NCBI GenBank assembly: GCA_945861725.1
Contig: CAMAVJ010000005.1
Coordinates: forward strand, 21,941-85,940
DNA: 64,000 nt
Direction: 5' to 3'
Source: Rickettsia typhi
GTDB taxonomy: Bacteria; Pseudomonadota; Alphaproteobacteria; Rickettsiales; Deianiraeaceae
Part shown: positions 1 to 8,622 of the stretch, in pieces
Layout: every line of letters starts with the position of its first letter
How positions within the stretch are numbered: the stretch's first letter is position 1
Notes under the pieces: model-generated
The model's database searches: none
What the model was told of the DNA's origin: nothing
What the model saw: the letters and a program-made list of their open reading frames with translations, nothing else
Program-made: the position numbers and the translations under genes

Positions 1-2
1 TT

Positions 3-419
3 GTCGGACAAAAGACCTTTGGCAAAGGTTCCGTTCAATCAATCATTTCACTCCCAGATAGCGAAAAAGGTGCAATAAAACTCACAACAGCACTATACTT
101 TTCCCCAAAAGGCAATTCAATTCAAGCTGATGGCGTTAAACCCGATGTCGTTCTTCCAGAGCTTGAAATTAAGAAACAGGAAAAGCACAAAGACTTCTTC
201 CCAAGTAAAGAAGTCAACTATAAAAACCATATAAAAGTTGATAAAAAGGACGATAAAGTGATAAATTCGCAAAATAAAACGAACGATAAAACCGATGACA
301 AAGGTGCCGACAAAAATCCAGAAATTCTTGAACCAAACGCAATCGAAGATTTTGCACTTCAAGCAGCAATGTCATCAATAAGAACTTCAATAAAATATAA
401 TAACAATAAAATACAGTAA
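3..419 (+). CDS. ctpA: C-terminal part of a carboxyl-terminal processing protease (S41 family), 5' end outside window
   Basis: The reading frame enters from the left edge (first full codon at base 3) and stops at TAA 417-419. The first residues carry the end of the S41 peptidase core: a GKGSVQ segment, then a KLTTALYFSPKG stretch and GVKPDVVLP. This matches the conserved order around the Lys of the Ser/Lys dyad region and the final strand of CtpA-type proteases. These enzymes are periplasmic or secreted and trim the C-termini of envelope proteins. A hydrophilic, Lys/Asp/Asn-rich tail of about 90 residues follows the core; such low-complexity tails vary in the family. The N-terminal signal, PDZ domain and catalytic Ser are not visible. 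The next gene starts 8 bases downstream, so co-transcription is likely. Confidence 0.85.
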   Translation, partial: VGQKTFGKGSVQSIISLPDSEKGAIKLTTALYFSPKGNSIQADGVKPDVVLPELEIKKQEKHKDFFPSKEVNYKNHIKVDKKDDKVINSQNKTNDKTDDKGADKNPEILEPNAIEDFALQAAMSSIRTSIKYNNNKIQ

Positions 420-427
420 TAAATACG

Positions 428-1231
428 ATGGAAATAATTATTAACAAAAACTACCACAATTCACGCATAGACAGATTTATCCGCGAAAAATTCTCTGTAC
501 CACAAAATCTCGTTCAAAGATTAATCCGCGAAAAAAAAATAAAAATAAATAAAAAAAAAGTTGAAACATCAACAATTTTGAATGAAGGAGATGTCGTTTC
601 ACTTTATTACTTTTTAGAAGAAAACCCACAACATGTACACATCAATCCGGATTTAGTTCAAAAATTCAAAAGCTGGATTGTATTTGAAGACAATGATGTT
701 ATCGTAATAAATAAACCACATGGAATTTCAAGTCAAGGTGGTGTTATTAGTGGAATTTCAGTCGACGTTCTTGCAAAGCAGTATGAAATTGAAGCAAGAA
801 TTACACATAGGCTTGATAGGGAGACGTCCGGAATTATGATTATCGCAAAGAATAAATATACAGCACGCCACATCACACAACTATTCGCACAAGGTTTAGT
901 GAAAAAAAAATACTATGCAATGGTTGAAAATATTACAAAAGAAAGTGGGGTAATAATGAGCGATCTTCATAAGGATACATATTTGCAAAAAATGGTTGTA
1001 ACAGATGGTAATTCTTGCGTGACGAATTTCAACGCAATTGATTCAAAAACACTTTTAGTTGAACCACAAACTGGTAAAATGCACCAAATCAGAGCACACC
1101 TTGCCCATATTGGAATGCCAATTATTGGAGACGAAAAGTATGGAGGAATCCAATCAGAGAGAATGTGTTTACACGCTTTTTCTGTAGAATTCGACAGACA
1201 TACATTTTCTTGCGAGTGTAAATTTTTGTAA
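428..1231 (+). CDS. RluA-family rRNA pseudouridine synthase (RluC/RluD type)
   Basis: The 267-residue protein has an S4 RNA-binding domain (about residues 1-60) followed by the RluA catalytic domain. The signature HRLDRETSG carries the catalytic Asp near residue 130, preceded by INKPHGI. The C-terminal part has GKMHQIRAHLA and IGDEKYGG, typical of the family. The length is somewhat short for RluC/RluD (about 300-330). The role is isomerisation of uridines in 23S rRNA in the cytoplasm. Which positions are modified cannot be told from sequence, so no symbol is given. The gene lies 8 bases behind the ctpA-like gene. The ATG at 428 has no Shine-Dalgarno motif; the upstream bases are A/T rich. Confidence 0.9.
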   Translation: MEIIINKNYHNSRIDRFIREKFSVPQNLVQRLIREKKIKINKKKVETSTILNEGDVVSLYYFLEENPQHVHINPDLVQKFKSWIVFEDNDVIVINKPHGISSQGGVISGISVDVLAKQYEIEARITHRLDRETSGIMIIAKNKYTARHITQLFAQGLVKKKYYAMVENITKESGVIMSDLHKDTYLQKMVVTDGNSCVTNFNAIDSKTLLVEPQTGKMHQIRAHLAHIGMPIIGDEKYGGIQSERMCLHAFSVEFDRHTFSCECKFL

Positions 1232-1303
1232 AAAACAAATTTCAAATTGAACAATTTTCAAATAAAAAACTTGATTTTTTATTTTTAACAAAATCAACCT
1301 TCA

Positions 1304-2269
1304 TTGAAAAAGTTTTCTTTATATATGTCGGTTTTAAACCTCATAAGGGGCGTATTATTTGCGTCACTACTTACGATACCATCGTTTGCAACCGAAATTG
1401 TTACTATTGCAACAGGTTCAACTTCTGGACTTTACTACCCAAGTGGTGGTGCAATTTGCAGAATATTTAACCTTTCATCAAAAAACGAAAAAAAATGCAT
1501 TGTAGAATCAACTCCCGGTTCAGAATATAACCTTAATGCCGTTGAAGGTGGTTTAAACAATTTTGCCTTTGTTCAAGCCGATGAACTCTTTACATACTTT
1601 TCCGAAAAGAAAAAATCCAGTCAAGTTTCAAGTATAACAACGATATTTCCACTCTACACCGAAACTTTTGTTTTAATTGTATCAAAAAACTCCGGAATAA
1701 CAAATTTTTCTGAAATTAAGGGTAAAAAAATTAATATAGGAGTTGATGGCTCTGGAGTTCGAAATTTTACATCTCAAATTATTAAATTCCTCGGAACAAA
1801 ATCATCAGACTTTAAAATTGTCGCAGAAACTCAATCTGCAGTTGAACATTTACTCTGTAACAATGTTATCGACGGCTCAATCGTTATCGGCGGTCAACCA
1901 AATAAAACAATTCAAAACCTTGTAGAAAATTGTGCTGCAAAAATTATCCAATTTTCCCCTGAATTTATTCAATCAGCAATGGAACAAAATACCTTTTATT
2001 CAATGGCAATAATTCCATCTGGAATGTATCTTGGCTATTCACAACCAATGCAAACCCTTGGAACCAAAGCTTTGTTCGTGACGTCAAAATATACAAGCGA
2101 AGAAACTGTATACAATATGACAACATATATAATCAAAAATTTTGACTCATTCAAGCAATATTCGCCAGTGATGATGCAAAACACAGTTCAATCAATTAAT
2201 CCAAATATGCTACAATTTCCCGTGCATAGTTCCTCAGTCAAGGCATTCAGGGAAAATGGAATAAATTAG
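1304..2269 (+). CDS. TAXI-family TRAP transporter solute-binding protein
   Basis: The 321-residue protein has an N-terminal signal peptide (hydrophobic stretch ending at SFATE, about residue 30). It then has the typical TAXI opening: EIVTIATGSTSGLYYPSGGAI. The rest has the periplasmic type II binding-protein pattern (IKGKKINIGVDGSG; later NVIDGSIVIGG). TAXI proteins bind organic acids or amino acids in the periplasm and hand them to a fused DctQM-type permease. No permease gene is next to it here, so the partner must lie elsewhere or the protein works alone. The start is TTG at 1304, which gives a good signal peptide (Met-Lys-Lys). An ATG at 1325 would remove the charged n-region and is less likely. 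Confidence 0.85.
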   Translation: MKKFSLYMSVLNLIRGVLFASLLTIPSFATEIVTIATGSTSGLYYPSGGAICRIFNLSSKNEKKCIVESTPGSEYNLNAVEGGLNNFAFVQADELFTYFSEKKKSSQVSSITTIFPLYTETFVLIVSKNSGITNFSEIKGKKINIGVDGSGVRNFTSQIIKFLGTKSSDFKIVAETQSAVEHLLCNNVIDGSIVIGGQPNKTIQNLVENCAAKIIQFSPEFIQSAMEQNTFYSMAIIPSGMYLGYSQPMQTLGTKALFVTSKYTSEETVYNMTTYIIKNFDSFKQYSPVMMQNTVQSINPNMLQFPVHSSSVKAFRENGIN

Positions 2270-2313
2270 GCTAATAGAACAAATTATAACAAACCGAACA
2301 TTAAATTTATTTT

Positions 2314-4098
2314 ATGGCAATTAAATTAGTTACAGAAAGAGAGATCAATGTTACAGATTTTGGTCTTGCCGTTCTTAAGGATCGCTACCTTATTGGTGAC
2401 GAAAGTAGTCAAGAGTTATTTGCCAGAGTTGCAAAAGCGTATTCAAATGACGACTCCCATGCCCAAAGAATGTACGACTATATTTCCAAGATGTGGTTTA
2501 TGCCCGCAACTCCAATTTTGGCAAATGGTGGAACGAACCGCGGTCTTCCAATTTCTTGCTTTCTTAATGAAATGCAAGATAGCCTTGATTCAATTGCTAA
2601 AACTTGGAACGAGAATGTTTATTTAGCATCTTCTGGTGGCGGAATTGGAACGCATATTGGAAATATTCGCTCAATTAATGAAGAAATTATGGGAAAGGGT
2701 CACACTTCTGGCGTTATTCCATTCATCAAAGTCATCGATTCAATGACGCTCGCCATTTCGCAAGGAAGTTTACGAAGAGGCTCTGCCGCAGTGTATATGC
2801 AGGATACTCACCCAGAAATTGAGGAATTTATTGACATTAGAAGACCAACTGGCGATACAAACCGCCGTTGTTTAAATATTCACCACGGGGTTTGCATCAG
2901 TGATGACTTTATGAACGCAGTTTCTGAAGGAAAGTCTTGGAATTTAATTAGTCCTGCATCAGGGAAAATTGTTAGCACTGTAAATGCGAGGGATCTTTGG
3001 ATTAAAATCCTCTCTTCAAGAGTTGAAACAGGCGAGCCCTATATTCTTTATACCGATACCGTCAACGAAAATCTTCCAGATGTCTATAAAGCACATAATT
3101 TTAAGGTGAAAACATCAAATCTTTGCTCCGAGATTACACTTCTAACGGGGCTTGATCACCACAATAAAGAAAGAACTGCGGTTTGCTGTCTTTCTTCACT
3201 TAATTTGGAATATTTTGAAGAATGGAAGGGTAACGAAATATTTATCGAAGACGCAATGAACTTCCTTGATAATGTTCTTGATGATTTTATAAAACGTGCA
3301 CCAGACGCGATGGAGAGAGCAAAATACTCCGCATCTCGTGAGCGATCAGTTGGACTTGGTGTAATGGGATTTCACTCTTTTTTACAAAGCAAAAATACCC
3401 CACTTGAAGGAGTTGCCGCAAAATCTTGGAATAGGGCAATATTTGCTCATATAAAAGCAAAAGTTGATGAAGCAAGTAAGAAGATCGCAAAAGAAAAAGG
3501 TGCCTGCCCTGACGCCAAAGAAGCTGGATTAAATGAAAGATTTTCAAATAAAATTGCAATCGCACCAACTGCCTCAATTTCAATCATTGCTGGTAATTCA
3601 AGCCCCGGAATTGAACCTTATGCTGCGAATTGTTACACTCACAAAACTCTCTCCGGTTCGTTTATCGTTCGAAATAAATATCTCAAGAAACTTCTTCAGA
3701 TTAAAGCCAGTGATAACGAAAAAACATGGTCATCAATTGCGTTAAATGAAGGATCGGTTCAACATTTAGAGTGTCTTACTCCTGAAGAAAAGGCTGTATT
3801 CAAAACCGCGATGGAGATCAACCAAATGTGGTTGGTAGACCACGCTGCCGACAGACAAAAATACATTTGCCAAGCACAATCTTTGAATGTATTCTTCGCA
3901 AGTAATGTTGAAAAACGAGTTTTGCATGACATCCACTTTGCCGCTTGGAAAAAAGGCGTAAAATCGCTTTACTACTGTCGCTCATCCTCAATTCAAAGGG
4001 CGGAAAAGGCACCAGGACAAAATGTTATTCAGGCAAAGCCTAAACAGCAAGGGGGGCAAACGGTGGATATGTACAACGAATGTTTGGCGTGTCAGTAG
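2314..4098 (+). CDS. nrdA: ribonucleoside-diphosphate reductase, class I large (alpha) subunit
   Basis: The 594-residue protein reduces ribonucleotides to deoxyribonucleotides, with a small radical-carrying subunit not in this window. Visible signatures are PISCFLNEM with the first active-site Cys, the ASSGGGIGTHIG and GSLRRGSAAVY loops, SNLCSEI with the Asn/Cys/Glu catalytic triad, AVCCLSSLNL with the second redox Cys, and GVKSLYYCRS with the paired Tyr of the radical-transfer chain. The C-terminus ECLACQ supplies the shuttle cysteines. The N-terminal ATP-cone domain found in E. coli NrdA is absent, so the dATP-inhibition site of that type seems missing. The leader before ATG is A/T only, with no Shine-Dalgarno. 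Confidence 0.95.
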   Translation: MAIKLVTEREINVTDFGLAVLKDRYLIGDESSQELFARVAKAYSNDDSHAQRMYDYISKMWFMPATPILANGGTNRGLPISCFLNEMQDSLDSIAKTWNENVYLASSGGGIGTHIGNIRSINEEIMGKGHTSGVIPFIKVIDSMTLAISQGSLRRGSAAVYMQDTHPEIEEFIDIRRPTGDTNRRCLNIHHGVCISDDFMNAVSEGKSWNLISPASGKIVSTVNARDLWIKILSSRVETGEPYILYTDTVNENLPDVYKAHNFKVKTSNLCSEITLLTGLDHHNKERTAVCCLSSLNLEYFEEWKGNEIFIEDAMNFLDNVLDDFIKRAPDAMERAKYSASRERSVGLGVMGFHSFLQSKNTPLEGVAAKSWNRAIFAHIKAKVDEASKKIAKEKGACPDAKEAGLNERFSNKIAIAPTASISIIAGNSSPGIEPYAANCYTHKTLSGSFIVRNKYLKKLLQIKASDNEKTWSSIALNEGSVQHLECLTPEEKAVFKTAMEINQMWLVDHAADRQKYICQAQSLNVFFASNVEKRVLHDIHFAAWKKGVKSLYYCRSSSIQRAEKAPGQNVIQAKPKQQGGQTVDMYNECLACQ

Positions 4099-4128
4099 TT
4101 ATGTTGGTATAATATCGTCTCATACACT

Positions 4129-4446
4129 TTATCGTTCTAGGAAAGCTATCGCCCTTCTTTCTTTCTTTTCCTCATTATCAACTTTTAGATTAATCGTCTC
4201 GTGCGTTTCGTTGTCAAGATTTTTCAATCCTTTTGTTTCAGTTTCCTTAAATTGAGCTTGAGCACGATACTTTTCGTACACAGCGTGGACAGCGAAAAGT
4301 GTTGCAGTTACGCCGATAAGACTTATAATCGCAACCATCCATGCACTTGTACTATACTCATGATTAGCAGCACTATACGCATCATTAGCATCATTATACG
4401 CATCATTAGCATCACGATACGCTATCAACGCTGCCTGCGGATCCAC
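4129..4446 (-). CDS. small repeat-bearing membrane protein, unknown function
   Basis: The 105-residue product starts at a GTG (4444-4446) that lies inside the 3' end of the next upstream gene. Its N-terminal third consists of 7-residue repeats of the type DANDAYN, encoded by a 21-bp DNA repeat. One membrane segment follows (MVAIISLIGVTATLFAV), then a charged, Glu/Lys-rich cytoplasmic-looking tail. The layout (soluble part, single helix) resembles the end of the neighbouring upstream protein, which also closes with a helix. The two could be relatives, or one gene split by a frameshift in the overlap. No family is recognised. Confidence 0.5.
   Translation of the reverse strand: MDPQAALIAYRDANDAYNDANDAYSAANHEYSTSAWMVAIISLIGVTATLFAVHAVYEKYRAQAQFKETETKGLKNLDNETHETINLKVDNEEKKERRAIAFLER
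4353..4415 (-). repeat. 21-bp tandem repeat (about 3 units) in coding sequence
   Basis: Units at 4374-4394 and 4395-4415 differ by one base (tatacgcatcattagcatca then t or c). A diverged third unit lies at 4353-4373. The period is a multiple of three, so unit gain or loss changes the protein by seven residues (DANDAYN-type) without a frameshift. Confidence 0.85.
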
Positions 4447-5140
4447 CAGAAGCGAAAGATAGTATCATTTTCGGTGCGGCAACGGCAGTGGCAGTGGCAG
4501 TGGCAGTGGCAGTTATGTAGGCTCCGTAGGCAGCCGCCGCCGTCACCACCAAACCAATAACACCAACGCCAACGCCAAATAGACCATATAGCCGTGGACT
4601 TGCAATACTCTTCGCATTTTCAATTTCTTGAGAATGAGTATTACTATAATCCAGATCCCTTAGTTTTATTTGGTGAAAGTAATTATTTCTAAGTTCAATT
4701 AGAACATCGTAGAAAAATTTGTTCTGCAATTCCGGTTTTATGTCATAAATATTTTTTTCTTTGCAGCATCGTGGTAGACATCTAGGAGAAATACTAGGAA
4801 ATAAAACGGCATAGTCTACTTTAGGTGAATTCATTGCCTTAACTTGTTTCAACAATTCATTGTAAGCATCTTCTATATTTTTCGCTAGTCGATCATTTGT
4901 TATACTTGTAAACGCACTAAATGCAGCAAGGACGGCAGCTTTTGAACCCGTGGTGGGTGGTTGTCCTCCTGTTGCATTAGGCTGAAATGATGCCGCACCA
5001 AACATTTCGTAAGTAAGTGCGTCGCTCGCAGCACCACTATCTTGAAACGGACCAGAATCAGGCTGGCGCTCCAACCCCTTACGGACTCGAATAAGAGAGT
5101 CCTTGATTTGAGTTGCCGTTAAAGATTTTAAACCCTGCAC
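4412..5140 (-). CDS. hypothetical protein with C-terminal membrane segment and Thr-Ala repeat
   Basis: The 242-residue product starts at GTG (5138-5140). Most of it is soluble and without recognisable motifs; it contains a Cys-rich patch (SPRCLPRCCKEK) in the middle. Near the C-terminus is a Gly/Val/Ala membrane segment (FGVGVGVIGLVVTAAAAYGA) followed directly by five Thr-Ala dipeptides, then a Ser/Gly-rich end. A promoter-like pair (TTGACT, 17 bp, AATATT) lies 25-53 bases upstream. The 3' end overlaps the following gene by 35 bases. I do not recognise a family. The low-complexity, repeat-bearing character suggests a fast-evolving accessory membrane protein. Confidence 0.55.
   Translation of the reverse strand: MQGLKSLTATQIKDSLIRVRKGLERQPDSGPFQDSGAASDALTYEMFGAASFQPNATGGQPPTTGSKAAVLAAFSAFTSITNDRLAKNIEDAYNELLKQVKAMNSPKVDYAVLFPSISPRCLPRCCKEKNIYDIKPELQNKFFYDVLIELRNNYFHQIKLRDLDYSNTHSQEIENAKSIASPRLYGLFGVGVGVIGLVVTAAAAYGAYITATATATATAVAAPKMILSFASGGSAGSVDSVS
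4484..4513 (-). repeat. hexanucleotide tandem repeat, five perfect copies of ggcagt
   Basis: Five perfect ggcagt units on the plus strand (actgcc on the coding strand) encode Thr-Ala five times, just after the membrane segment of the 4412-5140 product. A 6-bp period keeps the frame, so slippage would lengthen or shorten the Thr-Ala run only. Confidence 0.9.
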
Positions 5141-5164
5141 GTTAAAAATTAAACTTTAAGTTGT

Positions 5165-5193
5165 AATATTTTCTACTTAAATTGAAAAGTCAA
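5165..5193 (-). promoter_or_regulatory. promoter candidate for the 4412-5140 gene
   Basis: On the minus strand TTGACT (5188-5193) and AATATT (5165-5170) are separated by 17 bp, followed by a 25-nt leader to the GTG. The -35 lies in a perfect inverted repeat (5189-5208, gtcaagaaa/tttcttgac) whose other arm gives a TTGACA facing the maf-like gene. Confidence 0.5.
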
Positions 5194-5255
5194 GAAATTT
5201 TTCTTGACAAACTTCTTGACAAATCCCCCGTGATATCATTTTTTAGGAAAAAACT

Positions 5256-5813
5256 ATGAAAAGCTTTGTATTTACACCGTCGTGTGGGAAATCTCTTGAA
5301 CTTATTTCGTTAATTAGCACTTCGTTTACAGTTCAAAATGTTTCAATTGTGGAAGAGCTCAAGCGAAAGGAAACACCAGTCAAGTTTATCGACAGAATCA
5401 TCGCATTAAAAGCCGAAAGTATTGAAAATAATAGCAATTGCAACACTCTTGTATGCCATAAATCCATTTTTGTAGGAAGAACACTGGTTAAAACTCCTGA
5501 AAGTGATGAAGAAATTCGCCAAATTTTAAAACTTTATTCAGGCAGAAACCACGATATTCATTCCGCCATTTTGTTAAAAAGAGCGGCAAATGGCATAAAT
5601 TCCATTCGAAGGACGGTTACGAGGATCAAAGTCAAACATCTTTCGATCGAAGAGGTGGATCAATATGTCAATTCTGGATTATGGAAAGGGGAAATTGGCG
5701 GATACAACTTTGATTCAATGTTTCAAAGTTTTATTATCAAAGCAATTGGCTCAACAACGGGAGCACAAGGCTTACCACTTTACGAAGCAAGGAATTTAAT
5801 CAACAATATCTAG
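5256..5813 (+). CDS. Maf-family nucleotide pyrophosphatase homologue, probably inactive
   Basis: The 185-residue protein aligns along its length with Maf/YhdE-type nucleoside triphosphate pyrophosphatases. An N-terminal segment replaces the usual ASxSPRR. A middle part has VKTPESDEEIRQILKLYSGR (normally KPxxxxxAxxML..LSGR). The end is IIKAIGSTTGAQGLPLYEA (normally I.GSYxNVVGLPLxET). The family removes pyrophosphate from non-canonical nucleotides. Here the segment that normally reads GADTVV, with the catalytic Asp, reads NCNTLV, so Asp is Asn at residue 63, and the N-terminal Arg is Lys. It may be a degenerate or repurposed Maf. AGGA lies 9 bases before the ATG, one of very few Shine-Dalgarno-like strings in the window. 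Confidence 0.75.
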   Translation: MKSFVFTPSCGKSLELISLISTSFTVQNVSIVEELKRKETPVKFIDRIIALKAESIENNSNCNTLVCHKSIFVGRTLVKTPESDEEIRQILKLYSGRNHDIHSAILLKRAANGINSIRRTVTRIKVKHLSIEEVDQYVNSGLWKGEIGGYNFDSMFQSFIIKAIGSTTGAQGLPLYEARNLINNI

Positions 5814-5816
5814 TTC

Positions 5817-7271
5817 TTAACGAAAAGCAAAAAGATTGAATATTGGAATAATTTCCAAAACTGCCTTTGGATATACTCCAAGGAATATGCAAAATGCACA
5901 GCAAAGCCACAGAGTTATCCTTTCAGTTTTATGCAAATCCTTCATAGAATTAACTTCTGGATTGGTAATTTCTCCAAACATTGTTTTTTTGTACATAAGA
6001 AGCATATAGCCGGCACCAAGAACCATTCCGCTCGCAGTAAGAAAGCCATAAATTGGTGAAACTTTAAACACGGCGATGATTGTCATAATTTCTCCAACAA
6101 AGCCTGATGTCCCAGGTAATCCAGCGGATGCCATAGTCAGTATCATCAAAGCAAAGGCAAAGTTCGGCATTTTTCGTGCAATTCCACCAAAGGAAGTAAA
6201 TTGGCGAGTATGAAGGCGTTCATAAATTACTCCAATTGAAAGGAATAGTGCTCCAGAAACAAAGCCATGGCTAAGCATTTGAAAGACTGCTGCGGATATT
6301 CCATCCTGAGAAAATGTAAAAATGCCAATTGTAACATATCCCATATGAGCGATGGAGGAATATGCTATCATTTTTTTGATATCACTTTGAGCAGTCGCCA
6401 CAATTGAAGCGTAAATTATCGCAGTAATACTTAAGATTATCACAAAGTCCTGAAAATATAACGAGGCTTTGGGGAAGAGTGGCAAGAGAAGGGTTATCAT
6501 CGCATAACCACCAAGTTTAATAAGAATTCCAGCAAGAACAACTGAACCAGAAGTTGGTGCTTCAACATGGGCATTTGGAAGCCATGTGTGAAATGGAACC
6601 ATTGGAATTTTAACTGCGAACCCAATAAAGCAGAGCATCCAAAGAATTTTTTCAACACTAAGTGGCAAAGAATTACCACTTTCTGGGGACATATTATAAA
6701 TTAATTGTAGCATACTCGTCGTTTTATATGTCATCACCAAATAAACGATAGCAATAAGAAACAAAACGGAACCAGTGAATGTGTAAATAAAAAGTTTAAA
6801 TGTGGCATATACTCTATTTGTGCCACCCCAAATTCCAATAATGAAAAACATTGGAACAAGAGTTAATTCAAAAAAGATATAAAACATAACAATATCCCTT
6901 GAAAGAAATGCACCAAAGACAGCAAATTCCAAAAGAAAAAAATGAATGAGATACTCTTTGACTCTCGTTTGAATCGAATACCTTGATGACAGCATACAAA
7001 TAAGAATTATGAAGCTTGTCAACAGAAGAAAAAGAATAGAAACGCCGTTGATTTCAATGTTGTACTGAAAAAGACCAATTGGTTTAAAAAAGTAAAATGT
7101 TTTACCGTAAAGAATGAATTGGCGTATTGTGTAAAGAATGAGGGCAAAAATTCCCGTTGAAATCGTAATACCAACTGCCCTTAATTTTCCCGTACTGGAG
7201 TTTCTACAAAAGAGTAGTAAATAAAAAATGGCCAATATTGGTGAAGCCAGAAGTAAATTTAACGGGTTCAT
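5817..7271 (-). CDS. nuoM: NADH-quinone oxidoreductase subunit M
   Basis: The 484-residue polytopic protein (about 14 membrane segments) is one of the three antiporter-like proton channels of respiratory complex I. Diagnostic stretches are FFELTLVPMFFIIGIWGG with the membrane Glu, FAVKIPMVPFHTWLPNAHVE, and IAYSSIAHMGYV with the conserved Lys-Lys before it. The length fits NuoM (about 490). It stands alone: no nuoL or nuoN flanks it, and the two other complex I genes of the window (nuoA, nuoK) are 21 and 48 kb away. The leader before ATG is A/T-rich without Shine-Dalgarno. It converges with the maf-like gene, three bases apart. Confidence 0.93.
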   Translation of the reverse strand: MNPLNLLLASPILAIFYLLLFCRNSSTGKLRAVGITISTGIFALILYTIRQFILYGKTFYFFKPIGLFQYNIEINGVSILFLLLTSFIILICMLSSRYSIQTRVKEYLIHFFLLEFAVFGAFLSRDIVMFYIFFELTLVPMFFIIGIWGGTNRVYATFKLFIYTFTGSVLFLIAIVYLVMTYKTTSMLQLIYNMSPESGNSLPLSVEKILWMLCFIGFAVKIPMVPFHTWLPNAHVEAPTSGSVVLAGILIKLGGYAMITLLLPLFPKASLYFQDFVIILSITAIIYASIVATAQSDIKKMIAYSSIAHMGYVTIGIFTFSQDGISAAVFQMLSHGFVSGALFLSIGVIYERLHTRQFTSFGGIARKMPNFAFALMILTMASAGLPGTSGFVGEIMTIIAVFKVSPIYGFLTASGMVLGAGYMLLMYKKTMFGEITNPEVNSMKDLHKTERITLWLCCAFCIFLGVYPKAVLEIIPIFNLFAFR

Positions 7272-7289
7272 TTATTAAAAAATAAAAAG

Positions 7290-7832
7290 TTATGTTATGT
7301 AAATGACAACATCTTCAACATAAAGAACCCCCTCAAGGGACTTTATTAAAAGCTCTTTCTCAAGCTTTCCACTCGTTCTGCCAACAATGTACGCCTTTTT
7401 GTTAAAAACAAAGACTTGGTAATTTTGTGATTTCAAGTTTTTTGTGAATATTAAATGATGTTTTAACCGAAGTGCGAGGAGTGAATCTTGAAATGAGTTA
7501 CGCGTTCCTGAGCTAATTGCAATTTCATCAATATATGCACCACCAAGTTTCTGCGAGATGGCATCAAGAACTTGAGTTTTTATTTGACCATTTCTTACAA
7601 ATCCGATGACATAAATGGAGTTTCCATCTTGTGCAACTTCAATAGAATTCTTCGAGCAATTATTCTTTCTTAAAACGGCGTTGATATCAGATTTAGTCTT
7701 TCTGATTAGCCTTGAATTAAATACTCCGGAGTCGTATCGTGAAAATAACACAGATGATGCAACAATTGTGCCAATTGTAACCTCCGTACAAGACTGTACA
7801 AGAAACAAAAAAAGCACCGCAAATTTTACCAT
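7290..7832 (-). CDS. BON-domain outer-membrane lipoprotein (DolP/OsmY-like)
   Basis: The 180-residue protein starts at the ATG at 7832 (a TTG 27 bases further up is possible). It begins with a lipoprotein signal ending in FLVQSC, with Cys about residue 17. Two BON-like repeats follow: about residues 45-110 (SIYVIGFVRNGQIKTQVLDAI) and 120-180 (KAYIVGRTSGKLEKELLIKSLEGVLYVEDVV). BON proteins bind phospholipid membranes at the outer membrane in the periplasm; E. coli DolP has the same lipoprotein plus double-BON layout. It lies 18 bases upstream of nuoM on the same strand. The relation to DolP is inferred from architecture. Confidence 0.75.
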   Translation of the reverse strand: MVKFAVLFLFLVQSCTEVTIGTIVASSVLFSRYDSGVFNSRLIRKTKSDINAVLRKNNCSKNSIEVAQDGNSIYVIGFVRNGQIKTQVLDAISQKLGGAYIDEIAISSGTRNSFQDSLLALRLKHHLIFTKNLKSQNYQVFVFNKKAYIVGRTSGKLEKELLIKSLEGVLYVEDVVIYIT

Positions 7833-7939
7833 TTTTTCTTTTTGAAGTTCTTCTCGCAATTATTTTATAAAAAATAAAAATGCAAGCAAATTTCAAAATC
7901 GACTGAAATTTACTAAACAATCAATAGAAGTGTGATTGC

Positions 7940-8614
7940 TTACAATTTTTTTAAATCCTTTTTTGTTGGAACGATGCCTTTAAATGAGCTGTTATTCGTT
8001 GTCGAATCACATTGTGTTTGCAAAATTTTAAACACTTCAGAAGTGCCAGAAACATCGTAAAAATCAATTGAATATGAATAATTTGCACCCTCACCACGAA
8101 TCATTAAGTTTTTTGCACCACGAAGAGCTTCTACAATTGCATCATCTTTTTCTGATGAATCGGTAATTGCATACTCATTCATCGGTTTAAGTTTGTATTG
8201 CATTGAATCAATGCTGACGTGAACATCTCTATATTCCAGAAGAGAATACCCAAAATATGCACTAAACCTTACCCTTCCTTCGGCAAAGTAGTGTATCATA
8301 ATATAAGGTTTTTCTTGTGCGAGCTTTTGATTTCCCTTGCGATCGTTGGCATAAAGTATCGCATAGCAAACATTGTTGGAGTTTGGGTTTGCACGAATTG
8401 CCGTCCATTTACCAGTCTTGCCAATAATATTTTTATTTAGTTTTTCGTCCGTCTTTTTGTTACCGTCTGACAATCTTCCAATTTCTGATTTTTTCGTTTC
8501 TCGTTTGGAATCCTGTTTTACTTCTCTTTGCATTGGAGCAAGTGGGTCGTCCGGAAGTGTGTCAGCGGAGTGTGATATTAATGGAACGAGAAGCAATATA
8601 AGGAATTTGAGCAT
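7940..8614 (-). CDS. secreted protein resembling the invasion-associated locus B (IalB) family
   Basis: The 224-residue product has a signal peptide (MLKFLILLLVPLISHSAD) and a charged Lys/Asp/Glu linker. A domain of about 150 residues follows with WTAIRAN, CYAILYAND, a GAKNLMIRGEG stretch and a Cys near the end (LQTQC). The order of W, first Cys, basic strand segments and closing Cys resembles the IalB-like periplasmic domain common in Alphaproteobacteria. In Bartonella, IalB is linked to erythrocyte entry; elsewhere the role is unknown. The assignment is by pattern only. The neighbours (nadA upstream, BON lipoprotein downstream) give no extra hint. Confidence 0.5.
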   Translation of the reverse strand: MLKFLILLLVPLISHSADTLPDDPLAPMQREVKQDSKRETKKSEIGRLSDGNKKTDEKLNKNIIGKTGKWTAIRANPNSNNVCYAILYANDRKGNQKLAQEKPYIMIHYFAEGRVRFSAYFGYSLLEYRDVHVSIDSMQYKLKPMNEYAITDSSEKDDAIVEALRGAKNLMIRGEGANYSYSIDFYDVSGTSEVFKILQTQCDSTTNNSSFKGIVPTKKDLKKL

Positions 8615-8622
8615 ATATTAAT

